64,000 bases of DNA, from the NCBI RefSeq assembly GCF_022828475.1, contig NZ_CP059557.1, forward strand, positions 1,736,001 to 1,800,000, in the 5' to 3' direction. Of this stretch, positions 47,882 through 55,442 are shown piece after piece. The DNA is from Saccharopolyspora gloriosae. Lineage in GTDB: Bacteria > Actinomycetota > Actinomycetes > Mycobacteriales > Pseudonocardiaceae. The notes under the pieces are model-generated. The model did no database searches, was not told the origin of the DNA, and saw only the letters and a program-made list of their open reading frames with translations. Position 1 is the stretch's first letter. Each line of letters opens with the position of its first letter. Both the position numbers and the translations under genes were made by a program.

Positions 47882-48735
47882 GCCGGGACCTGTTCGCGGG
47901 CGGAGATCTCCGCGATGAGCTTGCGGGAGTCCTCCCGGCTCAGCGCGATTCGCTCCAGTTCGTCGCGGGCGGAGCGGAACGCGTCGACGGCGTCCTCGTC
48001 TTGGAGGAACGCCGAGGAACGGTGGTGTTCGAGGTGCACCACCGGGTCCGCTTTGGCGAACTCCAGCAGGACGAAGGGGCCGGCGTGCGCGGGCGTCCAC
48101 CCCGCGGCGGCGGGGATGATCCGGAGCTCGACGTTGTCCCGTTCGGCGATCTCGTCGAGGAACCGCAGCTGGTCCTGCTGTGCGCCGGGGACGCCGATGG
48201 GCTGGTGCAGCACGGATTCCAGGATCAGCGCGGTGTACTTCGCCGGTGCCCGCTTGCGGGTGATGATGTCGCGGCGGCCTTGGCGCATCGCGACCCGCTT
48301 GTTCGCCTCCCGTTCGGGGATGCCCGCCGTCATGATCGCCCGCGTGTACTCGGTGGCCTGCAGCAGACCGGGGATGAGCAGCGGCGCGACGTCGGTGATC
48401 TTCGTTGCGGTGCGCTCGAATTCCAGCAGGGTCGCGAGCTGGTCCACGCCGCCGGGCGAGCTCATGCTCAGCGTCGGCGCCGGTTCGACGGCGGCCTCGC
48501 GCGCGAGCTTGAGCATGCGGGTCTGGGCGGTGCTGCTGACCCCGAGCACCGCGCTCACGGTGGAAACGGACTCGGCGGACGGCACTCGATCGCCGTGTTC
48601 CCAGCGCACCAGCACGGAGTGCGACACGTCCAGTATCGAGGCGAGCCCGCGCAACGTGAGCCCTTTCTTGCGGCGCGCATCGCGTAGTTCCGCGCCGAGC
48701 ACATAGGCTCGCGGCCGTGGTGGGGTTGCGGTCAT
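47878..48735 (-). CDS. XRE-family regulator with DUF5753 domain
   Basis: Regulator of 285 residues. The N-terminal helix-turn-helix reads LGAELRDARRKKGLTLRGLA and VSHSVLVRWEHGDRVPS. The rest is DUF5753: LLIPGLLQATEYTRAI, RQGRRDIITRKRAPAKY, LHQPIGVPGAQQDQLRFL and the C-terminal VVHLEHHRSSAFLQDEDAV. Relatives such as WhiJ influence sporulation and antibiotic production in streptomycetes. It is four-base coupled to the DUF397 gene. The ATG at 48735 is the first before the helix-turn-helix. Confidence 0.88.
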   Translation of the reverse strand: MTATPPRPRAYVLGAELRDARRKKGLTLRGLASILDVSHSVLVRWEHGDRVPSAESVSTVSAVLGVSSTAQTRMLKLAREAAVEPAPTLSMSSPGGVDQLATLLEFERTATKITDVAPLLIPGLLQATEYTRAIMTAGIPEREANKRVAMRQGRRDIITRKRAPAKYTALILESVLHQPIGVPGAQQDQLRFLDEIAERDNVELRIIPAAAGWTPAHAGPFVLLEFAKADPVVHLEHHRSSAFLQDEDAVDAFRSARDELERIALSREDSRKLIAEISAREQVPA

Positions 48736-49158
48736 GTCGCCGAATGATAATCCATTGTCGGCGAGATCGGCGATCATCCGAAGGAGTCATTGCCCGAAGG
48801 TCTCGCAACCTGGCAATCTTCTTTCCTTTTGATGCGGGTCGTTGCGCGGCTCGAATTGCGAAGCCGGGGTGGTCGAGTCCGGCTCGATGCGTCGCGAGCA
48901 ACTACGAAATGATCTTCACATTACTGCGTTGCGATCGGCGAATCGTCGGGTCCGCCGGTGGCGGGACGGCCTGGGGTGATCGCGTTCCGGCGGGGGTGCT
49001 CAGGGCGCTCCAGGTCCGGAACTTCATCGCGAGTCCGCATTCGCGGGCCGATGCGAGTCGGCATGGCTGCGCGGGCGTTGCGGTGTGATCCGGAGGGTGC
49101 GGGTCGCGGCTTCGCGCTGAATCGGCCCCGCGATAATGCGTTCCAGCGTAGTGCAAGT
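48736..49158. other. Intergenic region without a convincing gene
   Basis: About 420 bases upstream of the XRE gene show only short frames without family matches. An AT-richer patch at 48735-48760 (GAATGATAATCCATTG) may hold the XRE promoter. Composition is somewhat lower in GC than the neighbouring genes. Confidence 0.4.
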
Positions 49159-49200
49159 GTTTCCACTGAATTCCGCACCGATGCGGAATTCAGTGGAAAC
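49159..49200 (-). terminator. 19-bp perfect hairpin after the heme oxygenase gene
   Basis: The arms at 49159-49177 (GTTTCCACTGAATTCCGCA) and 49182-49200 are exact inverted repeats with the loop CCGA. With a small bulge the pairing continues as TGCAA/TTGCA. It lies 37 bases past the heme oxygenase stop and is the most perfect stem in the window; a terminator is likely, although an operator is possible. Confidence 0.65.
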
Positions 49201-49236
49201 GTTGCATTGACGTGTTCCGGCTAACCCGTCGAGTGT

Positions 49237-49923
49237 TCAGCGGCGGGGGAGCGGAATTCGCGGCGGCAGCCGCTCGCCGAGATCGGCGAAGACCTCCTTG
49301 TTGAGGTGGTACGCGAGCCGCACCTCGGCGATGATGCGCCGCTGTTCGAGCTCGTCCCACCCGGCGGTGTCCAGCAGCAACCGGTAGGCGTTGCGCACGC
49401 CCGCGCTGCTGGGCACGTCGTCGAAGGTGGGGAAGGCGAACCCCTGCCCGTCCGGTGGGTTCAGGCTGCGTCGCATGGCGGCGCGGATCAGCTTGCCGCC
49501 GGAGAGGTCGGCCAGGCAGCGCGTGTAGTGGTGCGCGACGAAACCGCCGGGCCAGTTGAAGCACACCTCGTGCAGTCGCTCCCGGTAGCGTTCGGTGGCG
49601 GCGCTCGGCTTGATCACTTCGCGCCAGTCGGGGCCGAGGTAGTAGTGCAGGTCGGTCTCCAGATGCGCCTTCCTGCGCAGCCGGTCGCTGACGAACGGGC
49701 CTGCGATGACGTCGCTGCGCATCGCCTCCGCCGCCTGTTCGAGCACCTCGTAGACGAAGTAGTGCTGGCCGAGCATCACGGCGTAGGCGTCGGCTTCGAG
49801 CTCACCCGCCAGGAGGGTCCGCAGGAACGGCAGGGACTGGACGTGTTCGTGATCGGCGCGGGTGTCGGACCTGAGGCGGGCGGCGAAGTCGCTGCGAACC
49901 GGTTGCTGCGCGGGCGAGGACAC
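49237..49923 (-). CDS. hmuO: Heme oxygenase (biliverdin-producing)
   Basis: Heme-degrading enzyme of 228 residues, releasing iron, CO and biliverdin. The likely proximal His is in RADHEHVQ (His25 or His27), and the distal helix motif LADLSGGKLI is intact. FLRTLLAGELEADAYAVMLGQHYFVYEVLE matches the HmuO/HO-1 fold (cited in part by position 33-60). Electrons would come from a reductase not encoded here. An IdeR-type iron box lies 16 bases upstream of the start, so it should be expressed in low iron, as for corynebacterial hmuO. Confidence 0.93.
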   Translation of the reverse strand: MSSPAQQPVRSDFAARLRSDTRADHEHVQSLPFLRTLLAGELEADAYAVMLGQHYFVYEVLEQAAEAMRSDVIAGPFVSDRLRRKAHLETDLHYYLGPDWREVIKPSAATERYRERLHEVCFNWPGGFVAHHYTRCLADLSGGKLIRAAMRRSLNPPDGQGFAFPTFDDVPSSAGVRNAYRLLLDTAGWDELEQRRIIAEVRLAYHLNKEVFADLGERLPPRIPLPRR

Positions 49924-49938
49924 TCGAACCTCCGACAG

Positions 49939-49957
49939 TTAGGTTAGCCTTACTTAA
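49939..49957 (-). promoter_or_regulatory. IdeR/DtxR iron box upstream of hmuO
   Basis: TTAGGTTAGCCTTACTTAA matches the 19-bp consensus TTAGGTTAGSCTAACCTAA at 17 of 19 positions, 16 bases before the heme oxygenase start. Iron-loaded IdeR should repress here. Confidence 0.85.
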
Positions 49958-50117
49958 TTCCAGAGGATCGTGACACGCGGAGGGCACGGCTGCCAAGAGG
50001 TGTCCAGCGGCACCGTCGAGACATCCCCCGCAGGCCGGTTTCTTGGTCGTTTCTTCGATGCCGAGGGCTCCGCGGCTGCTCGGGCACCACTGCGGATCAG
50101 CCGCCCGAGCCCGCTGA

Positions 50118-51041
50118 TCAGCTGTGGCCGTCGCGCCAATAACCCATGAAGGCGACCGAGGCGCGCGGCACGCTGTGCTCCTGCACCAGGAGCCGCCGGA
50201 GCCGCTTGATCACCGCCGCCTCGCCCGCCAGCCATCCGTAGAGGTCTCCGCCCATCGAGCCGGCTTCCGGGACCTCCCACAAGGTGTCCGCGTCGACGTC
50301 CACGTCGTCCAGGCTCGCCTGGTCGGCGCGCGGCCCGAGCTCGCCGAGCGCCCCGGTCACCGACGCCTCCAGCAGTGCCCCGTGCGGGAGCGGGCCGTCC
50401 GGTCGTTGCCGCACGAGCCAGCGGATCTCCACTCCGCGCGGCGCGCGCCAGTCCTGGACGTCCTCGGCCGTCGGCACCTCGGCGCAGACGACGCCGCGCG
50501 AGTCGGCGGGCAGCGATTCCACGATCGCCGCCATGGCGGGCACCGCCGTCTCGTCCCCGGCGAGCACGAGCCGCCGCGCGGTCTGCGGCGGAGACCACTC
50601 GCAGCCCCACATCCGGCCGGTGCCGGGACGATCCGGGCCGAGCAGCGCCACCTCGTCGCCCGGTGCGGCCGCGGCGGCCCAGGTGGAGGCGGGGCCGCCG
50701 TGTCCGGAGTCGACTCCGTGCAGCACGAAGTCGATGTCCAGTTCGGCGGGCTCTTCGCGGTGCGCGCGCACCGTGTAGGTGCGCAGCGTGGGACGGGTCT
50801 CGTCGGGCATGGCCTGCCAGCGGGTGTACCAGCCGTCGCCGCCCGGCATGTCGGCGAGCGTCCGGCCGGGCAGCGGCAGGATCAGCTTGACCCGCTGGTC
50901 GGCGCCGCCGATGCCGAACCGGTGCAGCTCGTCGCCGGTGAACGTGATCCGCACGAAGCTGGGGCCGAGCCGTTCGGTGCGCGCCACCCGCACCTGGAAC
51001 ATCACGTACTGGGGACGGAGCGCACCGGTCCGCTCGACCAT
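50118..51041 (-). CDS. Siderophore-interacting protein (ferric-siderophore reductase)
   Basis: FAD-dependent NAD(P)H reductase of 307 residues of the ViuB/SIP group, which frees iron from internalised siderophores. Typical blocks are RLGPSFVRITFTGDELHRFG, LRTYTVRAHR (the FAD-binding R-x-Y-T/S motif), GPASTWAAAAAPGDEVALLGP and LVLAGDETAVPAM. The C-terminal WLAGEAAVIKRLRRLL and GYWRDGH end are diagnostic. The ATG at 51041 is preferred, since AGAGG lies seven bases upstream. Divergent from a siderophore-binding lipoprotein across an iron box. Confidence 0.93.
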   Translation of the reverse strand: MVERTGALRPQYVMFQVRVARTERLGPSFVRITFTGDELHRFGIGGADQRVKLILPLPGRTLADMPGGDGWYTRWQAMPDETRPTLRTYTVRAHREEPAELDIDFVLHGVDSGHGGPASTWAAAAAPGDEVALLGPDRPGTGRMWGCEWSPPQTARRLVLAGDETAVPAMAAIVESLPADSRGVVCAEVPTAEDVQDWRAPRGVEIRWLVRQRPDGPLPHGALLEASVTGALGELGPRADQASLDDVDVDADTLWEVPEAGSMGGDLYGWLAGEAAVIKRLRRLLVQEHSVPRASVAFMGYWRDGHS

Positions 51042-51077
51042 CGTCACACCTCTTCACCGCATCGAATCCGCCGCTTC

Positions 51078-51096
51078 GTAGGCTAGCCTAACCTCA
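51078..51096. promoter_or_regulatory. IdeR/DtxR iron box between SIP and lipoprotein genes
   Basis: GTAGGCTAGCCTAACCTCA matches the consensus at 16 of 19 positions. It lies 36 bases before the SIP start and 19 before the lipoprotein start, so one site should make both respond to iron. Confidence 0.82.
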
Positions 51097-51115
51097 TCAA
51101 TGGGGAGGGTGGACG

Positions 51116-52123
51116 ATGGTGAGCACTACACGCTTGGCGGGATTGGCGTTGGCGTTGGCGGCGTTGGCGGCGTTGGCGGGCTGTTCCGCGCCCGCGCCGC
51201 AGGACTCGGGGGCAGGCTGGACCTACGTCGACGACCGAGGTGTCGAGGTGCGGCGGGAGGAGATGCCGCACCGGATCATCGCGCAGGTCTCGGCGGCGGG
51301 CGCGCTCAACGACTTCGGGGTCCCGATCACCGCCACGTTCGGTCCGCTGGTCCGCGACGACGGCAGCACCGAGCCGGAGGCGGGCAGCGTGGACCCGGCG
51401 AAGGTGACCGATGTGACCGGCCCCGGCTACGGCGAGCTGAACATGGAGCGTGCGGCGTCGTTGCGGCCGGATCTGCTGGTCAGCGGCAAGTACGCCGAGT
51501 TCGACGGGCTCTGGCACCTCACCGTGGAGCAGGAGGACCGGGTGCGGGAGTTCGTGCCGACCGCCGGTGTCGAGCAGTCCGGCCGCTCGCTGCCGGAGAC
51601 CATCGCGGCTTACAAGGAACTCGCCCGCTCCCTCGGGTCCGATGTGGACTCGGAACGCATTCGCGCGGACCAGGACCGCTTCGACGCCGCGTCGGAACGG
51701 TTGCGCGGCATCGGCGCCCGGATGCGCGCGGAGGGGCGCAACATCCTCGCGATCGGTGGCACGAAACAGGAATTCTTCGTCGTCGTCCCCGCCCGCAACC
51801 CGGACCTGGACCACTACGTGCGGGAACTGGGCCTGCCGATCCAGACCCCGGCGAATCCCGACACCGCGGGCGGCGGCTATTTCGAGCGTCTGGCCTGGGA
51901 GAACGCCGGTGCCTACACCGGCGACGTCCTGATGTGGGACACCCGGCAGGCCTCGCTGCCGCCGGAGCAGATGAAGCTGAACCCGGTCTTCGCCGCCCAG
52001 GATTCCGCGGCGCACGACAGGTTCGTCGAGTGGGACGCCGTCGCCCCGTTCAGCTATGCGAGCTACGCCGAGATCATGACGAAGCTCGCCGACCAGCTGG
52101 AGCGGCGGCTGGCCTCGGCATGA
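51116..52123 (+). CDS. Siderophore-binding lipoprotein of an ABC transporter
   Basis: Periplasmic-binding-protein-type lipoprotein of 335 residues (FecB/FhuD class). The lipobox LAGC places the lipidated Cys at residue 23. PHRIIAQVSAAGALNDFGV, RPDLLVSGKYAEF and the long connecting helix match class III binding proteins for Fe-siderophores. No permease or ATPase gene is adjacent, so it must share transporter parts encoded elsewhere. The ATG at 51116 follows GGAGGGTGG. Iron control is predicted from the box at 51078. Confidence 0.92.
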   Translation: MVSTTRLAGLALALAALAALAGCSAPAPQDSGAGWTYVDDRGVEVRREEMPHRIIAQVSAAGALNDFGVPITATFGPLVRDDGSTEPEAGSVDPAKVTDVTGPGYGELNMERAASLRPDLLVSGKYAEFDGLWHLTVEQEDRVREFVPTAGVEQSGRSLPETIAAYKELARSLGSDVDSERIRADQDRFDAASERLRGIGARMRAEGRNILAIGGTKQEFFVVVPARNPDLDHYVRELGLPIQTPANPDTAGGGYFERLAWENAGAYTGDVLMWDTRQASLPPEQMKLNPVFAAQDSAAHDRFVEWDAVAPFSYASYAEIMTKLADQLERRLASA

Positions 52124-52182
52124 TGCCGCCGGACGGACGCCGCGACTGGTTCGGCCGGACCAGCGGGCCGCTCGTCCCGTGA

Positions 52183-52329
52183 GCGAGTGGTGCGGTTTCG
52201 CCGGATGAGCGGCAGACCGGGCAGGAGTCGTTGCGGTACAACGTGATCGTGCTGCATGAGTTCGGGTTGCTGAGGTCGAGGAGGCGGTCGGCGATGCCCG
52301 GCAAGGACGCGGCGGGGGTGCTGCGGTGA
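52183..52329 (+). other. Possible remnant frame before the flavoprotein gene
   Basis: An open frame without a good start reads ESLRYNVIVLHEFGLL near its middle. Its TGA overlaps the GTG of the flavoprotein gene (GTGA), as in coupled gene pairs. It may be the broken end of an upstream partner gene or chance. No family is recognised. Confidence 0.25.
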
Positions 52330-52856
52330 GCGGGCGCGTGCTGTACCTGGTCGCCACGGCGGCACCGCCGGTCCGGCAATTGCCCGAGCTGGCAGGACTG
52401 CTGCGCTCCGCCGGTTGGACGGTGTGCCCGGTGCTGTCCGAGGCCGCGGCCGACCGGCTCGATCCGGCGGAGCTGGCACGTGTGACGGGCCAGTCGCCAC
52501 GGATCGTCCCGCGCAGGCCGGGGGAACTGGAGTCGTTCCCCGCCGCCGACGCGGTTCTGGTGGCACCGTTGACCTTCAACACGCTGAACCTGTGGGCGGT
52601 CGGCGTCAACGACACGGCGGCGCTGGGCGTGCTCAACGAACTGCTCTGCGAGGGTGTGCCGATCGTGGCGGCGACCTGCGTCAAATCGGTGCTGCGACGC
52701 CATCCGTCCTACCTCGCCCACCGGGCCATGCTGGCGGAGGCCGGCGTGCGGTTCCTCCCGCAGGACGACGTTGTGCTCCGCGCCCCGGACGGCGCCGTGA
52801 TGTTCGACCTGAACGCGCTGACCGCGGAACTGCCTCGCCGGGTCCTCTCGGAGTGA
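52326..52856 (+). CDS. Flavoprotein of the HFCD family
   Basis: Protein of 176 residues with the homo-oligomeric flavin-containing Cys-decarboxylase fold (PF02441), related to phosphopantothenoylcysteine decarboxylase and EpiD. The N-terminal VLYLVATAAPP strand-loop, DAVLVAPLTFNTLNLWAVGVND (the FMN-contact PxTxNT motif; cited in part) and VAATCVKSVL are present. Actinomycete single-domain members are uncharacterised and often lie beside regulators. The GTG at 52326 overlaps the preceding stop. Substrate unknown. Confidence 0.85.
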   Translation: MSGRVLYLVATAAPPVRQLPELAGLLRSAGWTVCPVLSEAAADRLDPAELARVTGQSPRIVPRRPGELESFPAADAVLVAPLTFNTLNLWAVGVNDTAALGVLNELLCEGVPIVAATCVKSVLRRHPSYLAHRAMLAEAGVRFLPQDDVVLRAPDGAVMFDLNALTAELPRRVLSE

Positions 52857-53019
52857 GCCGAGCGGCCGCCCGTCCGGCGGTGGGGCGAAGGCGGAGTAGC
52901 AGCCGGAACCAGGGTGATTCCCAGTCCGTGGGCTCGAATTCCCGGTTCTTGACCACCGCTGATCGGGCGACGTAGCGTCCGAATAAAGTATTCAGCGAGG
53001 CGACGACGAGAGGAACCCG

Positions 53020-53127
53020 ATGCACGACACCGCTCGGATTCCTCGTCGCGCTCCCGTTTCTCCGAGCCTCGTCTCGCGCCGCCACATCGACCTGCTGTTG
53101 GTGAACGGCTCGCACTGTTGCCGCTGA
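53020..53127 (+). CDS. Cysteine-containing leader peptide of the sulfur operon
   Basis: Short peptide of 35 residues ending SRRHIDLLLVNGSHCCR. The RRHxDLL ... CxR pattern matches actinobacterial sulfur-operon leader peptides, in which ribosomes stalling at Cys codons during cysteine shortage raise expression of the genes behind. Here two Cys codons (TGT TGC) lie second and third from the end. AGAGG precedes the ATG by six bases. A GAATA-AAG-TATTC dyad at 52981-52993 may be part of the promoter. The first enzyme gene begins 180 bases later. Confidence 0.82.
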   Translation: MHDTARIPRRAPVSPSLVSRRHIDLLLVNGSHCCR

Positions 53128-53306
53128 CGCGGCACCCCTCCCACGTGACGTTCTGACACCGCCGCCGCCCTCGCGGGCCAGTGCGCGCGGGCGTCCCACT
53201 CCGTTCACGACACCGCGCGTCCGCGGTGATCTCCGCACGCACCGGGCCGGCCCGGCTCCGGTGCGACCGAACGCGCCCGAAACTCCCTCCCGATCCGAGG
53301 AGACGC

Positions 53307-54515
53307 ATGAGCAGCCCCACCGCACCCGACCGCATCTCGACCACCGAGATCGATGACGCGCTGGCCCGCATCGCGGCCGGCGCGGTGCAGCGCGAACGCG
53401 ACGGCACCCGCCCCTTCGAGCAGATCGACCTCGTTCGGAAGTCCGGTCTGGGTGCGCTGCGGGTACCGTCGGAGTTCGGTGGTCGCGGTGATGACCTGCG
53501 CGGATTCTTCGACGTGCTCATCTCGTTGGGACGCGCCGACCCGGACGTCGCGCAGATCCTGCGGGCGCACTTCGGCTTCGGCGAAGTCGTGCGGTTCCTG
53601 CCGGACGCGGACGCGCGCCGTCGCTGGTTCGAACTGTTCACCTCGGGGTCGATCGTCGGCAACGCGGTCACCGAGCGCGGTCCCGTGCAGGCCGGGGATT
53701 TCGTCGGCCTGGCAACGACTTTCACCCCCGACGGTGCGGATCACGTGATCGATGGCGTGAAGTACTACAGCACCGGGACGCTCTACGCCGACCACGTCTG
53801 GGTCTGGGGCGCCACCCCGGATCCGCTACCGATCAGCGCCGTCGTGCCGGTGTCTCGGGTGGGTGTGACGGTCACCGACGATTGGGACGGTTTCGGGCAG
53901 CGCGCCACGGGTTCGGGCACCACCCGCTTCGACGGGGTGCGCGCCGCCGCCGACGAGGTCTTCGCGTCCTCGCCGGACGATCCGCCCGCGCCCCGGCTCA
54001 CCACGGGCGCGTTCCTGCAGCTCTACCTGACCGCGATCGTCGCGGGCATCGCGCAGGCGGTCTCCGATGACGCCGTGACGTTGCTGCGCGGCCGCACCCG
54101 GAACTTCACCCACGGCAACGCGGAACTCCCGCGTGAAGACCCCGTGCTGCTCCAGGTCGCCGGTGAGCTGTCCGCGAGCGCGCACGCCGCCCGGTCGACG
54201 GTGCTCGCCGCCGCCGACGCGCTGGATCGGGCCGAGCGGGACCTGCTGGCGGGCCGCTTCGACACGGGTGCCGCACAAGACGCCTCGCTCGCCGCGGCGC
54301 ACGCGAAGACGGTCGTCGACGAACTGACCCTCAACGCCGCCACCAGGCTGTTCGACGTCGGCGGGGCCTCGGCGACGTCGCGCACGGCCGACCTCGATCG
54401 GCACTGGCGCAGCGCCCGCACCCTCGCCTCGCACAACTCCGGGCCGCTCAAGCGCGGCGTCGTCGGCGACCACCTGCTGCACGGCACCGAGCTGCCGGAC
54501 AACACCTACTTCTGA
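53307..54515 (+). CDS. DszC/SfnB-like flavin-dependent monooxygenase
   Basis: Protein of 402 residues with the acyl-CoA-dehydrogenase fold used by DszC and SfnB, which take reduced flavin from a separate reductase to oxidise organosulfur compounds. The flavin-site signature is VKYYSTGTLYADHVWVW; DDWDGFGQRATGSGTTRFD and the LPDNTYF end are shared with the paralogue at 55443. The ATG at 53307 follows CGAGGAGACGC. First enzyme gene after the Cys leader peptide. The substrate cannot be read from sequence; an alkyl sulfone or sulfonate is plausible. Confidence 0.85.
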   Translation: MSSPTAPDRISTTEIDDALARIAAGAVQRERDGTRPFEQIDLVRKSGLGALRVPSEFGGRGDDLRGFFDVLISLGRADPDVAQILRAHFGFGEVVRFLPDADARRRWFELFTSGSIVGNAVTERGPVQAGDFVGLATTFTPDGADHVIDGVKYYSTGTLYADHVWVWGATPDPLPISAVVPVSRVGVTVTDDWDGFGQRATGSGTTRFDGVRAAADEVFASSPDDPPAPRLTTGAFLQLYLTAIVAGIAQAVSDDAVTLLRGRTRNFTHGNAELPREDPVLLQVAGELSASAHAARSTVLAAADALDRAERDLLAGRFDTGAAQDASLAAAHAKTVVDELTLNAATRLFDVGGASATSRTADLDRHWRSARTLASHNSGPLKRGVVGDHLLHGTELPDNTYF

Positions 54516-54536
54516 TCCGCACGGAGGACACTCGGC

Positions 54537-55418
54537 ATGACTCACCCCCACCAGGACTTCGGTCCGTCCGCGACCGGCCACGACACCCCGGTGCTCGACT
54601 CCACGATCCACCACGTCGAAGCAGGCGGCGGCGACCCGATCGTGTTCTTGCACGGCAATCCGACGAGTTCGTTCCTGTGGCGGCACGTGTTCCGCCGCCT
54701 CGACGGGCAGGGCAGGTTGCTGGCCGCCGACCTGATCGGGTTCGGCGACTCCGGCAAGCCCGGCATCGACTACGACCTCGACGACCACCAGCGCTACCTC
54801 GACGCCTGGTTCGACGCCCTCGAGCTGACGAACGTGACGCTGGTGCTGCAGGACTTCGGTGCCGCTTTCGGCTTGAACTGGGCGGCCCGGCATCCGGATC
54901 GGGTGCGCGCGGTGCTGCTGGCCGAACCGGTGCTGCGGCCGATCGAGTCGGAGAGCCTGCCGGAGCAGTTCGTCGCCACCCGCTCCCTGGTCCGAACTCC
55001 GGGCGACGGCGAGAAGTTCGTGCTCGACGACGACCGGTTCCTGACCGAGCTGTTCCCCGCGACGTTCCTGGAACCGCTGGACGCCGACGTGCTCGCCGAG
55101 TACCGCAGGCCGTTCCCCACGCCGGAATCGCGCAAGCCCGTCCTGTACTTCCCGCGAAACCTGCCGGTCGACGCCGAACCGAAGTCCACTGTGGACTTCT
55201 TGGACGGTTTCGTCGAATGGTTGCGCACCAGCGAAACCCCGAAGGCGCTGCTGACCTTCGAACCCGGTTTCCTGCTCACCCCCGCGATCCGGGACTGGGC
55301 CGAGAAAACCGTGCGCAACTTGGAGATCACCCCGGCGGGCGCGGGCGTGCACTTCGTGCAGGAGGAACAGCCCGCCGCCATCGCCGAGGCCGTGACCTCG
55401 CTGCTCGCCCGCAGCTGA
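54537..55418 (+). CDS. Haloalkane-dehalogenase-like alpha/beta hydrolase
   Basis: Hydrolase of 293 residues that aligns position by position with DhaA. It has Asn41 in HGNPTSSFLW, nucleophile Asp106 in LVLQDFGAA, acid Glu130 in LLAEPVLRP and base His272 in GVHFVQEE. The halide-stabilising Trp107 of true dehalogenases is Phe107 here, which casts doubt on dehalogenase activity. Lying between two sulfur monooxygenase genes, it may instead cleave a product of their reactions. It is 21 bases from the upstream gene and 24 from the next. Confidence 0.85.
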   Translation: MTHPHQDFGPSATGHDTPVLDSTIHHVEAGGGDPIVFLHGNPTSSFLWRHVFRRLDGQGRLLAADLIGFGDSGKPGIDYDLDDHQRYLDAWFDALELTNVTLVLQDFGAAFGLNWAARHPDRVRAVLLAEPVLRPIESESLPEQFVATRSLVRTPGDGEKFVLDDDRFLTELFPATFLEPLDADVLAEYRRPFPTPESRKPVLYFPRNLPVDAEPKSTVDFLDGFVEWLRTSETPKALLTFEPGFLLTPAIRDWAEKTVRNLEITPAGAGVHFVQEEQPAAIAEAVTSLLARS

Positions 55419-55442
55419 ACCGGCCAGGAACGGAGAACGACC

